Source: Litorivivens lipolytica (GTDB lineage: Bacteria; Pseudomonadota; Gammaproteobacteria; Pseudomonadales; Spongiibacteraceae). Taken from it: a DNA stretch of 64,000 nucleotides. Positions 1 to 10,026 of this stretch are shown here, one piece after another. Location of the stretch: assembly GCF_014191715.1 (NCBI RefSeq), contig NZ_JACHWY010000002.1, positions 310,001 through 374,000 of the forward strand, written 5' to 3'. Every line of letters starts with the position of its first letter. Within the stretch, counting starts at the first letter, position 1. Under the pieces are notes generated by a model. It was not told the DNA's origin. It made no database searches and worked only from the letters and a program-made list of their open reading frames with translations. Position numbers and translations under genes: made by a program.

Positions 1-1041
1 TACTACCGGCACTGCGGTATCGCGCAGGGTAAAGCCCATCATCGGGCCGCCCATCACGAGGCGAATGCATTGGTCCTGCTGAAAACCGCCGAGTTTCAAA
101 AGATAGTCGACGGGGGTGCCGAGCAGCACTTCAAAGTTACCGGGCGCACTGCAGGCTTCACCGGTCACCGTGGTAATGCGGGAAATCAGCGGCTCACCAT
201 ACTGGACCGCACGGTGAATCGCGACAGTAGTCCCAATGTTCTGGCAAACCACGCCGATATCGGCGGGCAGACCACCGGAGGGCACTTCGCGGCCGGTTAG
301 AATCTGAATCAGTTGCTTCTCGCCACCGGACGGGTACTTGGTGGGAAAAACCACCACTTCGATATTGCTGCCTTCTGCAGCGGCGCGCAGTGCGGCGATG
401 CCTTCAGGCTTGTTGTCTTCCACCCCAATCAGGGTTTGTTTCGTGGGCTGAATCAGGTGCTGGAGAATCTTGACCCCGGCGATAATCTGATCGGCGCGCT
501 CGCGCATCAGGATATCGTCGGCGGTAATGTAAGGCTCACACTCGGTGCCGTTGATAATCAGGGTATCGATCACCACGTCATCGCGGGTGCTGAGTTTGAC
601 CGCCGAAGGAAAGCCCGCGCCGCCCATGCCGGCAATGCCCGCATCGCGAATACGGTGCAGCAGGTCGGCTTTTTCCAGTGCGGTGTAATCCTCAACCGGA
701 TCGAGCTCGATCCACTCGTCCTTGCCATCGGTGTCGATCACGATGCAGCGTGCAAGCAGGCCCGAGGGGTGGGGAATCTCCCGGTGCTCAATGGTGCTCA
801 CGGTGCCGGAGCTTGAGGCGTGTACTGGCGCGCTGACAAAACCCTTGGCGTCGGCAATCATCTGACCTTTCAGTACTCGCTGGCCCACCTCAACAATGGG
901 TGTGGCCGGGGCGCCGATATGCTGCGACAGGGGGTGAACCAGCACGGGCGGAATCCCCGCACTTTCAATGCCACGGCTAAGTGACTGAACCTTGTTCTCG
1001 GGGGGGTGAACGCCGCCGTGAATATCAAAAATCTTCCTCAT
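1..1041 (-). CDS. rnfC: RnfC/RsxC, electron transport complex subunit C (partial, N-terminal 347 residues)
   Basis: Soluble NADH/FMN and iron-sulfur subunit of the membrane-bound Rnf (Rsx) complex, which couples electron flow between NADH and ferredoxin to ion movement and in enterics keeps SoxR reduced. The reading frame starts [17 protein letters not shown] and stays open to the window edge, so the C-terminal part, including the ferredoxin-type cluster motifs, is outside. Visible marks are a glycine-rich segment GMGGAGFPS and the following NGTECEPY stretch typical of RnfC/NuoF-like flavin domains. Its ATG overlaps the TGA of rnfB (ATGA), so the two are translationally coupled in an rnfA-rnfB-rnfC operon. 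Identification is firm; the downstream subunits lie beyond the window. Confidence 0.93.
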   Translation of the reverse strand, partial: MRKIFDIHGGVHPPENKVQSLSRGIESAGIPPVLVHPLSQHIGAPATPIVEVGQRVLKGQMIADAKGFVSAPVHASSSGTVSTIEHREIPHPSGLLARCIVIDTDGKDEWIELDPVEDYTALEKADLLHRIRDAGIAGMGGAGFPSAVKLSTRDDVVIDTLIINGTECEPYITADDILMRERADQIIAGVKILQHLIQPTKQTLIGVEDNKPEGIAALRAAAEGSNIEVVVFPTKYPSGGEKQLIQILTGREVPSGGLPADIGVVCQNIGTTVAIHRAVQYGEPLISRITTVTGEACSAPGNFEVLLGTPVDYLLKLGGFQQDQCIRLVMGGPMMGFTLRDTAVPVV

Positions 1042-1649
1042 GCGGCTTCATCCCGGTTACTGCTATTGCTATCCCGATCGGTCGCAATCAAATCTTCGGC
1101 GGGTTTGGGCAATTCCCAACTCCAGTTTTGCACGGTGGTGGGCAGCGGAATCATATCGATGCAATCCACCGGGCAGGGTTCGACACACAGATCGCAGCCG
1201 GTGCACTCACTGGCGACCACGGTGTGCATATGCTTGGCGGCACCGACAATGGCGTCCACCGGGCAGGCCTGAATACACTTGGTACAGCCGATGCACTCGT
1301 CTTCGCGAATAAAAGCTACCGAGGGTACGCTCTCTTCTTCCGCGTCCAGCGGCAGGGCTTCTACGTCCAGCAGGTCGGCCAGTGCATTGATGGTGGCTTC
1401 GCCGCCGGGCGGGCATTTGTTGATAGCGTCGCCTTCGGCAATGGCCTCGGCGTAGGGGCGGCAACCGGGATAGCCACACTGACCGCATTGGGTCTGGGGC
1501 AGCAGGGCTTCCACCTGATCGGCAATGGGGTCGCCTTCGGTCTTGAATTTAACCGCAGCAAAACCGAGCAGGGAGCCAAAGGCCAGACCAAGAATGGCCA
1601 GCGAGGCCAGCGCAGCGATAAAGGGGTGTTGGGTCAGGAGTTCAATCAT
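1038..1649 (-). CDS. rnfB: RnfB/RsxB, electron transport complex subunit B
   Basis: Iron-sulfur subunit of the Rnf complex, bound to the inner membrane by one N-terminal helix (about residues 2-28, starting [19 protein letters not shown]). A cysteine cluster CGQCGYPGC with a downstream CPPGG forms the characteristic RnfB 4Fe-4S domain. Two bacterial ferredoxin motifs follow: [12 protein letters not shown] and [12 protein letters not shown]. The start at 1649 is chosen over an in-frame ATG nine codons upstream because an AGGAG Shine-Dalgarno sits about 7 bases before it and the protein then begins at the membrane helix. At 203 residues it has normal family length. It lies between rnfA and rnfC and overlaps rnfC by 4 bases. 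Confidence 0.95.
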   Translation of the reverse strand: MIELLTQHPFIAALASLAILGLAFGSLLGFAAVKFKTEGDPIADQVEALLPQTQCGQCGYPGCRPYAEAIAEGDAINKCPPGGEATINALADLLDVEALPLDAEEESVPSVAFIREDECIGCTKCIQACPVDAIVGAAKHMHTVVASECTGCDLCVEPCPVDCIDMIPLPTTVQNWSWELPKPAEDLIATDRDSNSSNRDEAA

Positions 1650-1659
1650 CGTTTTCTCC

Positions 1660-2238
1660 TTACACCAGGCCCGCAAAGCCCATAAAGGCCAGCGACATCA
1701 GACCCGCAGTCACCATGCCGATTGCGGGGCCTTTAAAGGGTTGCGGCACATCGGCCACGGCCAGACGCTCGCGCATGGCGGCAAATAGCACCAGCACTAG
1801 CGAGAAACCGGCTGCGGCACCGAACCCATAGAGGGCGGATTCCACAAAGCTGTGTTCTTTGTTGATGTTGAGCAGGGCCACGCCCAGCACCGCGCAGTTG
1901 GTGGTGATCAGCGGCAGAAACACGCCGAGCACTTTATAAAGCAGGGGGCTGGTTTTGCGCACCACCATTTCGGTGAACTGCACAACCACCGCGATCACCA
2001 GAATAAAGGAGATGGTGCGCAGGTATTCCAGGCCCAGCGGCACCAGCAGCCATTCGTAGGTGAGCCAGCTACAGATGGAGGCGAGGGTGAGCACAAAGGT
2101 GGTCGCGCTGGACATGCCGATGGCGGTTTCCAGTTTGTTGGAAACACCCATGAAAGGGCACAGTCCGAGGAACTGTACCAGTACAAAGTTGTTGACCAGA
2201 ATGGCGCTGATCAACAGAACAGAATAGTCCGCCAACAT
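1660..2238 (-). CDS. rnfA: RnfA/RsxA, electron transport complex membrane subunit A
   Basis: Integral membrane subunit of the Rnf complex, about six helices, 192 residues, the usual family length. Family signatures are the first helix [19 protein letters not shown] and a second conserved cysteine segment [11 protein letters not shown]; in this family the paired NN/Cys segments in inverted topology hold a membrane Fe-S centre. First gene of the rnf operon, 10 bases before the rnfB start. A GAGG ribosome site lies about 6 bases upstream of the ATG. Confidence 0.95.
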   Translation of the reverse strand: MLADYSVLLISAILVNNFVLVQFLGLCPFMGVSNKLETAIGMSSATTFVLTLASICSWLTYEWLLVPLGLEYLRTISFILVIAVVVQFTEMVVRKTSPLLYKVLGVFLPLITTNCAVLGVALLNINKEHSFVESALYGFGAAAGFSLVLVLFAAMRERLAVADVPQPFKGPAIGMVTAGLMSLAFMGFAGLV

Positions 2239-2323
2239 CGTGGGCCTCGACGATGAGAGTTAGTTTGTGCGCGCGGCGGGCAAATGCCCTAAAAAGGTGA
2301 GCAAAGCTCAAAAAACAGGCGGT

Positions 2324-2352
2324 AGTCTATTTTATTTCGAACAAGCGTTCAA
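2324..2352 (-). promoter_or_regulatory. Candidate sigma-70 promoter for rnfABC
   Basis: Read on the minus strand: -35 TTGAAC, a 17-base spacer and -10 TAGACT, roughly 80 bases upstream of the rnfA ATG. Found by eye; no other similarly spaced pair was seen between metG and rnfA. Confidence 0.45.
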
Positions 2353-2418
2353 TTTAAAAGCCCTTGAAAGGACTGGCAAAATCGGCCGTTTTGGTGACGC
2401 TTTCAGTACCAATACAGC

Positions 2419-2503
2419 CGTCATTGCGAGGAGTGAAGCGACGAAGCAATCTCCAGCCGGCTGTGCCATGGTCAGGAGATTGCTTCCGATGCTCGCAATG
2501 ACG
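2419..2503. repeat. Palindromic intergenic repeat (REP/MITE-like hairpin)
   Basis: An imperfect inverted repeat sits 12 bases after the metG stop codon. The left arm runs 2419-2454 and the right arm 2475-2503. Both arms share CGTCATTGCGAG at the outer end and GAAGCAATCTCC at the inner end; the left arm has 7 extra bases between these blocks. The loop is about 20 bases. It encodes nothing. Sequences of this CATTGCGAGG...GCAATCTC type are known as dispersed repeats in many bacterial genomes. Here it could also act as the metG transcript terminator or 3'-end stabiliser. Confidence 0.8.
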
Positions 2504-2514
2504 GGGATCAGTGG

Positions 2515-4551
2515 CTACTTAACCTGCATCCCCGGCTTCGCCCCCTCATGGGGTTCCAACAAATAAATATCCTTTCCACCGGGCCCGGCGGCCAGCACCA
2601 TGCCCTCTGATACGCCAAAGCGCATTTTACGGGGCTTCAGGTTGGCGACCAAGATGGTCAGTTTGCCGATCAGCTGCTCGGGCTCATAGGCGTCGCGAAT
2701 GCCGGAAAACACCTGTCGGGTCTCGTCGCCCACGTTCAGGGTGAGTTTCAGCAGTTTGTCGGCGCCTTCTACGTACTCCGCATTGGCAATTTCGGCAATG
2801 CGCAGGTCGACCTTGGCAAAGTCGTCAAATTCGATTTCAGCGGGTGGTTCGTTTTTAGCGGCTTTCTTGTCCGCTTTTTTCTTGGCCTTCGCCGGCGCCT
2901 GAGCGGCCGCTGCTTCTTCCTTACTCTCGGCCAGCATCTTGTCGACGGTGTCGTTGTCGACCCGAGTCATCATCGCTTTGAACTTCTCGATCTTGTGATC
3001 CAGCAGGGGCGCGAATTCTCCGTCCCAATGCAGCTCGGTGTTAAGGAAAGTCTCGGCTTGCTCGGCCAGCGCGGGTACCACTGGTTTCAGGTAGGTCATC
3101 AGGACATTGAACAGGTTGATGCACTGGGAGCTGACAGCTACGGCCAGATGCTCGGTGTCTTCGTTTTTGGCGGTTTTCCACGGCTCTTCGGCGTCGAAGT
3201 ATTCGTTTACCGCATCCGCCAGCGCCATGATTTCGCGCACGGCGCGGCTGTATTCGCGCTGTTCGAAGAAGCCGGCGATTTCATCGGATTTGCCAATCAC
3301 ACGCTGCCACAACTCGGGGTTGTGCAGCTCGCTGCTCAGCTTGCCGTCATTGCCTTTGTGAATGAACTTGGCGCTGCGGCTGGCGATATTGACCAGCTTG
3401 CCTACCAGATCCGCGTTTACTCGCTGGATAAAGTCGTCGAGGCTCAGATCGATATCGTCCACTCCGCCGGAGAGCTTGGCGGCAAAGTAGTAACGCAGGT
3501 ATTCCGGCTGGAAGTGCTTGAGGTAGGTGCTGGCCTTGATAAACGTGCCCCGGCTCTTGGACATCTTTTTGCCGTTGACGGTGAGAAAGCCGTGCACGTA
3601 CACCGAGCTGGGTGTGCGGAAGCCGGCGGATTCGAGCATGGCGGGCCAGAACAGGCCGTGGAAGTTGATGATGTCTTTGCCGATAAAGTGGTAGAGCTCG
3701 GCTTTGGAATCCTTGGCCCAGAATTCGTTAAAGTCGCGGCCATTTTTCTCACACCAGTTGGCGCAGCTGGCCATGTAGCCAATGGGGGCGTCCAGCCACA
3801 CGTAGAAGTATTTGCCGGGGGCGCCGGGAATCTCAAAGCCGAAGTAGGGCGCGTCGCGGGAGATGTCCCAAGATTGCAGGCCGGCTTCCAGCCATTCGCC
3901 CAGTTTGTTTGCGATCTGGGGCTGGAGGCTGTCGGAGCGGGTCCACTCCTTCAGAAAGTCGGTGAACTCACCCAGTTTGAAAAAATAGTGGGTGGAAGCT
4001 TTTTCAATGGGCGTGGCGCCGGAGATGACCGAGCGCGGGTTAATCAGGTCGGCGGGGGTGTAGGTGGCGCCGCAGGCCTCACAGTTGTCACCGTACTGAT
4101 CGTCGGTTTTGCACTTGGGGCAGATGCCCTTGATGTAGCGATCGGCGAGAAACAGGTTCTTTTCCGGGTCGAACAGCTGGGTGATCTCGCGCTTTTCGAT
4201 ATGGCCATTGGCGTCCAGGCGCTGGTAGATCTCGGCCGCGTAATGCTCACACTCGGGCGAATGGGTGGAGTAGTAGTTGTCGAAGCCGATCAGAAAACCG
4301 TCGAAATCCTTCTGGTGATCCGCCTGAACCCGCTTGATCTGCTCCTCGGGGGTAATGCCGAGCTTTTCAGCCGTCAGCATAATGGCGGTGCCGTGGGCGT
4401 CATCCGCGCACAGGTAGGTGCAGTCGTGGCCGCGCAGTTTCTGGAAGCGCACCCAGATATCGGTCTGGATGGTTTCCAGCAAATGGCCGAGGTGGAGCGG
4501 GCCATTGGCATAGGGCAGGGCGCTGGTAACCAGTATCTGACGTTTCGACAT
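2515..4551 (-). CDS. metG: Methionyl-tRNA synthetase
   Basis: Charges tRNA-Met with methionine in the cytoplasm. It is 678 residues, the long proteobacterial form. N-terminal Rossmann fold with the class I signature (PLHLGHL, the HIGH motif). A zinc knuckle follows in the connective peptide ([17 protein letters not shown]), then the KMSKS loop ([10 protein letters not shown]) and an anticodon-binding helical domain. A lysine/alanine-rich linker leads to a C-terminal EMAP-II-like tRNA-binding domain (from FAKVDLRI to the end), which mediates dimerisation in E. coli. Divergently transcribed from mrp. The palindromic repeat follows directly after its stop. Confidence 0.97.
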   Translation of the reverse strand: MSKRQILVTSALPYANGPLHLGHLLETIQTDIWVRFQKLRGHDCTYLCADDAHGTAIMLTAEKLGITPEEQIKRVQADHQKDFDGFLIGFDNYYSTHSPECEHYAAEIYQRLDANGHIEKREITQLFDPEKNLFLADRYIKGICPKCKTDDQYGDNCEACGATYTPADLINPRSVISGATPIEKASTHYFFKLGEFTDFLKEWTRSDSLQPQIANKLGEWLEAGLQSWDISRDAPYFGFEIPGAPGKYFYVWLDAPIGYMASCANWCEKNGRDFNEFWAKDSKAELYHFIGKDIINFHGLFWPAMLESAGFRTPSSVYVHGFLTVNGKKMSKSRGTFIKASTYLKHFQPEYLRYYFAAKLSGGVDDIDLSLDDFIQRVNADLVGKLVNIASRSAKFIHKGNDGKLSSELHNPELWQRVIGKSDEIAGFFEQREYSRAVREIMALADAVNEYFDAEEPWKTAKNEDTEHLAVAVSSQCINLFNVLMTYLKPVVPALAEQAETFLNTELHWDGEFAPLLDHKIEKFKAMMTRVDNDTVDKMLAESKEEAAAAQAPAKAKKKADKKAAKNEPPAEIEFDDFAKVDLRIAEIANAEYVEGADKLLKLTLNVGDETRQVFSGIRDAYEPEQLIGKLTILVANLKPRKMRFGVSEGMVLAAGPGGKDIYLLEPHEGAKPGMQVK

Positions 4552-4631
4552 GTCTACCTTACAGTCACATTTCGGGGTTTTCGGGGCGGCGTACTATAGC
4601 CTTTTTGGGGCTTCGCTGCATCTGCCCTTCA

Positions 4632-4660
4632 TTGAGGGCCTGGGCGTGAGGGCGTATACT
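4632..4660 (+). promoter_or_regulatory. Probable sigma-70 promoter for mrp-dcd
   Basis: TTGAGG at 4632-4637, a 17-base spacer and TATACT at 4655-4660. This is 34 bases before the mrp start codon and inside the metG/mrp divergent region. Confidence 0.65.
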
Positions 4661-4693
4661 CGCCCTCCGTTTTTTCTGTCTAGTCTATTGATC

Positions 4694-5791
4694 ATGCCTG
4701 ATGTTGAACAAAGTTTGCGCGAGCAGCTACTTGCCTGTCATTTGCCGGGTCTCGATCTGCCACTGAGCCTGGTTGGCGCTGTGGAAAAGGTCTCAGTGTC
4801 GGCCAGCAGTGCCGATGCGGAAGTGGCCCTGCACTTTGCCGCCCGTTCTCGCCTCGGGAACTTTGAGGAGACGTTGCTAGGACTGATGCGCTCGGCCACC
4901 GGTCTAGACAAGTGCAAACTGACGCTGAAAACTGACATCCACGCCACTGCCGCTGTGGGTGAAACCCAGAATCTGGAGCGGGTAAAAAATGTGATTGCCG
5001 TGGCCTCCGGCAAGGGTGGCGTGGGTAAATCGACCACCTCGGTCAATCTGGCGCTTGCGCTGGCGGCCGAAGGTGCCAAAGTGGGCATTCTGGATGCAGA
5101 TATCTACGGCCCCAGTCAGCAATTGATGCTGGGTGTAAAAGAAGGCCAGCGACCAGAGCAGTACGGCACCCACTATTTAAAGCCGATTGTGGCTCACGGC
5201 CTGCAATCCATGTCGATGGGTTATCTGGTCACCGAAAAAACGCCGATGGTCTGGCGTGGGCCGATGGCCAGCGGTGCCCTGCAGCAGCTTTTGTATCAGA
5301 CCTATTGGGATGATCTGGATTATCTGGTGATCGATATGCCACCGGGTACCGGTGATATCCAGCTGACCCTGTCGCAGAAGGTGCCGGTGACCGGCTCGGT
5401 GATTGTGACCACGCCGCAGGATATTGCCCTGCTGGATGCCAAGAAGGGTATCGAGATGTTCCAGAAGGTCGATGTGCCGGTGCTGGGCATTGTCGAGAAT
5501 ATGTCGGTACATGTGTGCACAAACTGCGGCCACGCCGAGCATTTGTTTGGTGAAAACGGCGGCGAGAAAATTGCTGCTGACTACAAGGTGCCGATGCTGG
5601 GCGCCCTGCCGCTGACTCTGAAAATCCGCGAGCAGGCCGATAAGGGCTTGCCGGTAGTGGCCGAAGCGCCGGAATCGGAAACCGCGATGATTTACCGCGA
5701 GGTCGCCGTGCGCCTCGGTGCCGAGCTGGCGCGGCGTCAGGCCAGCGGTGCTAATAAGGCCTTCCCTAATATTGTGATTAAAAACGACTAA
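4694..5791 (+). CDS. apbC: Mrp/ApbC family iron-sulfur cluster carrier ATPase
   Basis: P-loop ATPase that binds and transfers Fe-S clusters in the cytoplasm. The chosen start gives 365 residues, the normal length; an upstream in-frame ATG at 4550 would add 48 unrelated residues and would overlap the promoter. Residues 1-80 form a MIP18/DUF59-like domain. The deviant Walker [10 protein letters not shown] is at about 106-114, followed by [14 protein letters not shown] motif near residue 275 is the CxxC that bridges the cluster at the dimer interface in this family. The metG-mrp-dcd order is common in gammaproteobacteria. Confidence 0.95.
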   Translation: MPDVEQSLREQLLACHLPGLDLPLSLVGAVEKVSVSASSADAEVALHFAARSRLGNFEETLLGLMRSATGLDKCKLTLKTDIHATAAVGETQNLERVKNVIAVASGKGGVGKSTTSVNLALALAAEGAKVGILDADIYGPSQQLMLGVKEGQRPEQYGTHYLKPIVAHGLQSMSMGYLVTEKTPMVWRGPMASGALQQLLYQTYWDDLDYLVIDMPPGTGDIQLTLSQKVPVTGSVIVTTPQDIALLDAKKGIEMFQKVDVPVLGIVENMSVHVCTNCGHAEHLFGENGGEKIAADYKVPMLGALPLTLKIREQADKGLPVVAEAPESETAMIYREVAVRLGAELARRQASGANKAFPNIVIKND

Positions 5792-5817
5792 ACGCAGCGA
5801 TAAGGATACGAACAGCG

Positions 5818-6384
5818 ATGAGCATCAAGGCAGACAAATGGATTCGCCGCATGGCGGAAAACGAGGGCATGATAGAGCCCTTTGAAGCCGGGCAGGTGCG
5901 TGAAAACGAGGGCGGAAAAATCATTTCCTACGGCACCTCAAGCTACGGCTACGATGTGCGCTGCTCCGATGAATTCAAGGTTTTTACCAATATCCACTCT
6001 GCGACCGTCGACCCGAAAAACTTCGATGAAAAAAGCTTTGTCGATATTCGCGGCGAGTACTGCATTATCCCGCCTAACTCCTTCGCTCTGGCGCGAACCG
6101 TGGAGTATTTTCGCATTCCGCGCAATGTACTTACCGTGTGTCTGGGTAAGTCCACTTACGCGCGTTGTGGCATTATTGTGAACGTAACCCCGCTGGAGCC
6201 GGAGTGGGAAGGGCATGTGACCCTGGAATTTTCCAACACCACCAACCTGCCCGCCAAAATCTACGCCAACGAGGGTGTGGCGCAGATGCTGTTCTTTGAA
6301 TCCGATGAGATTTGCGACGTGAGTTACAAGGATCGCGGTGGGAAGTATCAGGGGCAGCGCGGCGTGACCTTGCCCAAAACCTGA
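5818..6384 (+). CDS. dcd: dCTP deaminase
   Basis: Deaminates dCTP to dUTP, the main bacterial source of dUMP for thymidylate synthesis. 188 residues, full length, starting [14 protein letters not shown]. Conserved family segments are visible: SSYGYDVRC near the N-terminus, [10 protein letters not shown], and the substrate-contact region [14 protein letters not shown] that contains the catalytic glutamate. It follows mrp by 26 bases with an AAGGA upstream and probably shares its transcript. Confidence 0.97.
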   Translation: MSIKADKWIRRMAENEGMIEPFEAGQVRENEGGKIISYGTSSYGYDVRCSDEFKVFTNIHSATVDPKNFDEKSFVDIRGEYCIIPPNSFALARTVEYFRIPRNVLTVCLGKSTYARCGIIVNVTPLEPEWEGHVTLEFSNTTNLPAKIYANEGVAQMLFFESDEICDVSYKDRGGKYQGQRGVTLPKT

Positions 6385-6426
6385 GGTTTTTCTATCGAGG
6401 CTTTTCTATCGTGATTTCGGGCTCGC

Positions 6427-7161
6427 TCAGCTCTTAAACTTGAGGGACTCGGGCTTGAGCTGCATGCGGATGCGACCATCGTCGTCATCCCGCTCCATTT
6501 TGATAATCAGATAGTCGAGGTCGGGCGCGACCCAGATAAAGGTTTCCCGATCTTTGCCAATCCGGGTCTGCCGCAGCTTGAGCGTTTGTATCTGCCGATT
6601 ATCCAGCGTCAGCATTTCTTCTCCGACTTTTTCAATACGGTACTGCTTGTGCCTGCCGCGATCCACTAGATCGTAAGTGCGTGGTTGTTGCAGGCGGCCA
6701 GCTAGCAGATCGAGCCGCAGTTGAATCTGGTAGCTCAGTCGATCGAAGGTCTCTTTTTTTAGTTTGGCAGTGCGTTCGCCATCATCCAGGTCAAAGGTCG
6801 CCTGCTGTTTTTTCCAGTCGTAGCGAATGGTCTGGTCCTTGCTGTTGCCCGGACTTTGGCGGTGGCGATATTTAACCGGTTTGATGTTTTCGCCGTCGAA
6901 ATCGACGATGGCGGTTTCCTGCATACTGAAAAACAGCACCCGGGCGGAATCGTGCAGCTGCCAGCGGCCCTCGCCGCTGCGTTCCAGTTTGCGCGTAACC
7001 TCTGCAGCCATTCCGTCTCGAGTGAGGTGGTAGGTGGCGCTATAAGGGGTGAGTAGCGGCTTGCTTTCGCCGAGCAGGGCGTGCGCGGGAAGGATGCCGA
7101 AAACGGCGCTAAACAGTAGCGCCGTTAAAAGAATAGCCTGAAGCTGGAAGTGCTTTGCCAT
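6427..7161 (-). CDS. DUF3108 domain-containing secreted protein
   Basis: Predicted periplasmic protein of 244 residues with an N-terminal signal peptide (hydrophobic stretch AILLTALLFSAVF ending at a PAHA cleavage region, about residue 27). The rest is a beta-rich domain matching the DUF3108 pattern: a LTPYSATYHLTRDGM opening, SRVLFFSM-like core and a C-terminal WVAPDLDYLIIKME. Function is unknown; in Pseudomonas-type genomes it stands next to purN as here. The start at 7161 is chosen for the signal peptide and still overlaps the end of purN by 53 bases in the same direction. The longer frame back to 7281 would add 40 residues without signal character. Confidence 0.85.
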   Translation of the reverse strand: MAKHFQLQAILLTALLFSAVFGILPAHALLGESKPLLTPYSATYHLTRDGMAAEVTRKLERSGEGRWQLHDSARVLFFSMQETAIVDFDGENIKPVKYRHRQSPGNSKDQTIRYDWKKQQATFDLDDGERTAKLKKETFDRLSYQIQLRLDLLAGRLQQPRTYDLVDRGRHKQYRIEKVGEEMLTLDNRQIQTLKLRQTRIGKDRETFIWVAPDLDYLIIKMERDDDDGRIRMQLKPESLKFKS

Positions 7162-7762
7162 CAAATTCTGCCCGATTGCCGTTAAGGACGAGTCGACCCT
7201 GCGCAAACCACTGGGCTGCCAGTGGATAGATGCGGTGTTCCTGTTCGAGTACGCGGGAGGCAAGAAGTTCCGCCGTATCACCCGGCTCGACTGGCACGCG
7301 AGCGTGAATCACCGGTGGTCCGCCGTCAAGCTCCTCGGTCACAAAGTGCACGGTGGCGCCGGCTTCCGCGTCGCCTGCGTCGATGGCGCGCTGATGGGTG
7401 TTCAGGCCTGGGTACTTGGGCAAAAGAGAGGGGTGGATATTGAGCATGCGGCCGCGAAAGTGGCGCACAAAGTCGGCACCGAGAATCCGCATAAAACCCG
7501 CCAGAATCACCAGATCGGGCTGGTAGCCGTCAATCAACTCTAGCAGAGCGGCGTCAAAGGCGTCGCGGCTTTCGAAGGTGGTGTGGTCCAGTGCGGCAGT
7601 GGCAATGCCGGCCTCGCGGGCGCGATCGAGCCCTTTGGCCAATGGCCGGTTGCTGATCACGGCGGCTATACTGGCAGGCAGTTCACCCTTCGCAGCCGCA
7701 TCGATAAAGGCCTGCAGGTTGGAACCGCTGCCGGAAATCAGAATGACGATCTTGCAGGGCAT
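7109..7762 (-). CDS. purN: Phosphoribosylglycinamide formyltransferase (GART 1)
   Basis: Third step of de novo purine synthesis: transfers formyl from 10-formyl-THF to GAR. 217 residues. The N-terminal ISGSGSNLQAFID loop binds phosphate. The catalytic region contains LNIHPSLLPKYPG and the GATVHFVTEELDGGP block with the conserved His and Asp. It begins directly after the purM stop (no gap) and is translationally coupled to it; the next gene overlaps its 3' end. Confidence 0.97.
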   Translation of the reverse strand: MPCKIVILISGSGSNLQAFIDAAAKGELPASIAAVISNRPLAKGLDRAREAGIATAALDHTTFESRDAFDAALLELIDGYQPDLVILAGFMRILGADFVRHFRGRMLNIHPSLLPKYPGLNTHQRAIDAGDAEAGATVHFVTEELDGGPPVIHARVPVEPGDTAELLASRVLEQEHRIYPLAAQWFAQGRLVLNGNRAEFDGKALPASGYSFNGATV

Positions 7763-8809
7763 TTACAGCCCCTGCAGTACGACGCGCTCGCCGTCCTCGG
7801 GGCAGGACTGGATTTCACCGATCAGTGACGCAGATTCGCCTTGTTGCTTGAGCATGTCCATGACGGATTCGGTCTGAGACGCGTCTACGCAGAGCACCAT
7901 GCCAATGCCGCAGTTGAAGGTGCGGAACATTTCGCGACTCTCGACATTGCCCTGTTTCTGGAGCCAGTCAAAAATCTCCGGGCGCACCCAGCTGTTCACG
8001 TCAATGGTAGCGCGGGTGCCTTTGGGCAGTACCCGGGGCACGTTTTCCAGCAGGCCGCCGCCGGTGATGTGGGCCATTGCCTTGATCGGGTATTCCTTGA
8101 TCAGGCGCAGTACCTGTTTGGCGTAAATGCGGGTTGGGGTCAGCAGTGTTTCGCCCAGCGTGCTGTCGCCAAAGGGTTGTGACAGATCGGCGTCGGTCAC
8201 TTCGATGATCTTGCGAATCAGCGAGTAGCCGTTGGAGTGGGGGCCGGAAGAGCGGATGCCGATCAGCTGGTCACCGACTTTGACGGTCAGGCCATCGATG
8301 ATTTTGGATTTTTCGACCACGCCGACACAGAAGCCGGCCAGATCGTAGTCTTCGCCTTCGTACATGCCCGGCATTTCGGCGGTTTCACCGCCCACCAGCG
8401 CGCAACCGGAGAGCTCGCAACCCGCACCAATGCCTTCGACAACACTGGCGGCGACGTCTACGTTCAGGGCGCCGGTGGCGTAGTAGTCCAGGAAAAACAG
8501 CGGTTCCGCTCCGGTAACCAGCAGGTCATTGACGCACATGGCGACCAGATCGATGCCGATGGTGTTGTGAATGCCGAGATCCATTGCCAGGCGCAGCTTG
8601 GTGCCCACACCGTCAGTGCCGGAGACCAGAACCGGTTCCCGGTAGCCGCTGGGTATCTGACACAGGGCGCCGAAACCACCCAGGCCGGACATGACTTCCG
8701 AGCGGCGGGTTTTCTTGGCGACGTGTTTGATTCGCTCAACCAGCGCATCGCCTGCATCGATGTCGACGCCGGCGTCTTTGTAGCTGAGGGGGCGGGAGGA
8801 TTCGGTCAT
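7763..8809 (-). CDS. purM: Phosphoribosylformylglycinamidine cyclo-ligase (AIR synthetase)
   Basis: Fifth step of de novo purine synthesis: ATP-dependent ring closure of FGAM to AIR. From the chosen start ([17 protein letters not shown]) it has 348 residues, the family length; the longer open frame to 8860 adds 17 unsupported residues. Signatures are [11 protein letters not shown] at the N-terminus, the [11 protein letters not shown] phosphate-binding loop, [11 protein letters not shown] and [11 protein letters not shown]. Head of a purM-purN-DUF3108 unit, divergent from the DUF2066 operon. Confidence 0.97.
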   Translation of the reverse strand: MTESSRPLSYKDAGVDIDAGDALVERIKHVAKKTRRSEVMSGLGGFGALCQIPSGYREPVLVSGTDGVGTKLRLAMDLGIHNTIGIDLVAMCVNDLLVTGAEPLFFLDYYATGALNVDVAASVVEGIGAGCELSGCALVGGETAEMPGMYEGEDYDLAGFCVGVVEKSKIIDGLTVKVGDQLIGIRSSGPHSNGYSLIRKIIEVTDADLSQPFGDSTLGETLLTPTRIYAKQVLRLIKEYPIKAMAHITGGGLLENVPRVLPKGTRATIDVNSWVRPEIFDWLQKQGNVESREMFRTFNCGIGMVLCVDASQTESVMDMLKQQGESASLIGEIQSCPEDGERVVLQGL

Positions 8810-8909
8810 GTTGGGGCACCTTATTTCGAGGGCGGCTATTCTAGCCTGAATAAGTGTCAAATTCAGCAGGAAATTCGGTCTGTCTGCGGCTGCTTCGCTG
8901 GGCTGGCCT

Positions 8910-8918
8910 TGCTACAAT
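8910..8918 (+). promoter_or_regulatory. Probable extended -10 promoter for the DUF2066-perM-hda operon
   Basis: TGC directly followed by TACAAT (8913-8918) forms an extended -10 element. No good -35 is present, which is usual for this promoter type. The predicted transcript starts near 8925, about 25 bases before the first start codon. Confidence 0.5.
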
Positions 8919-8949
8919 GCCCGCCTGCTATCTGGCGGTCTGCGGGAAG

Positions 8950-10026
8950 ATGATGAAAAGAATACTAGTACTTCTGGTGCTGGGCCTGATGAGCTCGGCC
9001 CTGCGCGCGGAAGTGATGACATCGCTCTATGAAGTGAAGGTGCCGGTTGCCCAGCGTGGTGAGGCTGAACTGACCGGAGCGGTGGTCGAAGGCCTGAACA
9101 CGGTGCTGGTGCGAGTCAGTGGTCGCACCGACATCGGCCAGTTTGATCCCATCCGACAGGCGATGCGGCAGGCCCGTGCCATGCTGCTCCAGTATCGTTA
9201 TGACCGTGAATATGAGGATGGCGAAGAGCAATTGCTACTGGCGCTGAGCTTCAGCGAGCAGGAAGTTAATCGCCTTCTGCTGCAGTCTGGCTTGCCGGTC
9301 TGGGATAAAAATCGCCCCCAGACCCTGGTCTGGCTGGTGGTGGATGATGTTAGTGGCCGCCAGTTTGTCAGCGAAGAAACCCATCCCGAGATCGTTTCGG
9401 CGCTGCGTGAAGCGGCGGCGCTGCGCGGTCTGCCGTTGGTCTTTCCGGTCTTGGATATCGACGATCGCCTGCAGCTCACGATTGATCAGATCTGGACCAT
9501 GGATGTGGAAGCGGTGCGCCGCGCTGCCGAGCGCTATCGCACCTCGCATATTTTGAGTGGCCGCGTCACTCGTCTGTCCCGCAGTTGGCTGGGCAATTTC
9601 GTGTACGTCAGCGCCGACGATGAATCCTTTGTTGATCGGCAGGCCGAAGACCTGGCCGATATTATCGCGCCGACATTGCATAGCGTGGCCGATGAGCTGG
9701 GCAATCGTTACGCGGTGATGCGTACTGCCGGTGGCGTGGCTGATGCGAATATTGTGGTGAGTGGGGTACGGGATTTTCGCGACTACGCCCGTTTGTTGAC
9801 GTATCTGGAAGGCGTTGCTGTGATCGAGCATGCCAATCCGGTGTGGATCGATGGCGCCCAGCTTATCGTGCGACTGCACCTGCAGGGCTCGATGGAAAAG
9901 GCGCAGCAGTTCTTCCAGCTCGACAAAAAGCTGATGGAAGACGAAAACCCCGGCATGGCTTTTTCTGACGCGCAGTTATCGATGGATCAGATTCACAGCT
10001 TTTATCGGTGGCAGAACCGGCCATGA
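8950..10026 (+). CDS. DUF2066 domain-containing protein
   Basis: About 358 residues with a signal peptide (MMKRILVLLVLGLMSSALRAE), so probably exported to the periplasm. The mature N-terminus has the DUF2066 opening, LYEVKVPVAQRGEAE, followed by ALxxVLVRVSGR-like segments. No catalytic motif is apparent and no function is assigned to the family. A second ATG follows at 8953, so either may be used. It stands first in a coupled run with perM and hda (its TGA overlaps the perM ATG), an arrangement kept in Pseudomonas-type genomes. Confidence 0.87.
   Translation: MMKRILVLLVLGLMSSALRAEVMTSLYEVKVPVAQRGEAELTGAVVEGLNTVLVRVSGRTDIGQFDPIRQAMRQARAMLLQYRYDREYEDGEEQLLLALSFSEQEVNRLLLQSGLPVWDKNRPQTLVWLVVDDVSGRQFVSEETHPEIVSALREAAALRGLPLVFPVLDIDDRLQLTIDQIWTMDVEAVRRAAERYRTSHILSGRVTRLSRSWLGNFVYVSADDESFVDRQAEDLADIIAPTLHSVADELGNRYAVMRTAGGVADANIVVSGVRDFRDYARLLTYLEGVAVIEHANPVWIDGAQLIVRLHLQGSMEKAQQFFQLDKKLMEDENPGMAFSDAQLSMDQIHSFYRWQNRP

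Noticed and set aside
2995-4599. 534-codon plus-strand open frame opposite metG
   Set aside because: It lies fully antisense to a well-supported synthetase gene, and its translation has no recognisable domain. High GC content produces such antisense frames.
6385-6426. Terminator between dcd and the DUF3108 gene
   Set aside because: There is a short direct repeat (TTTTCTATCG) but no stable stem.
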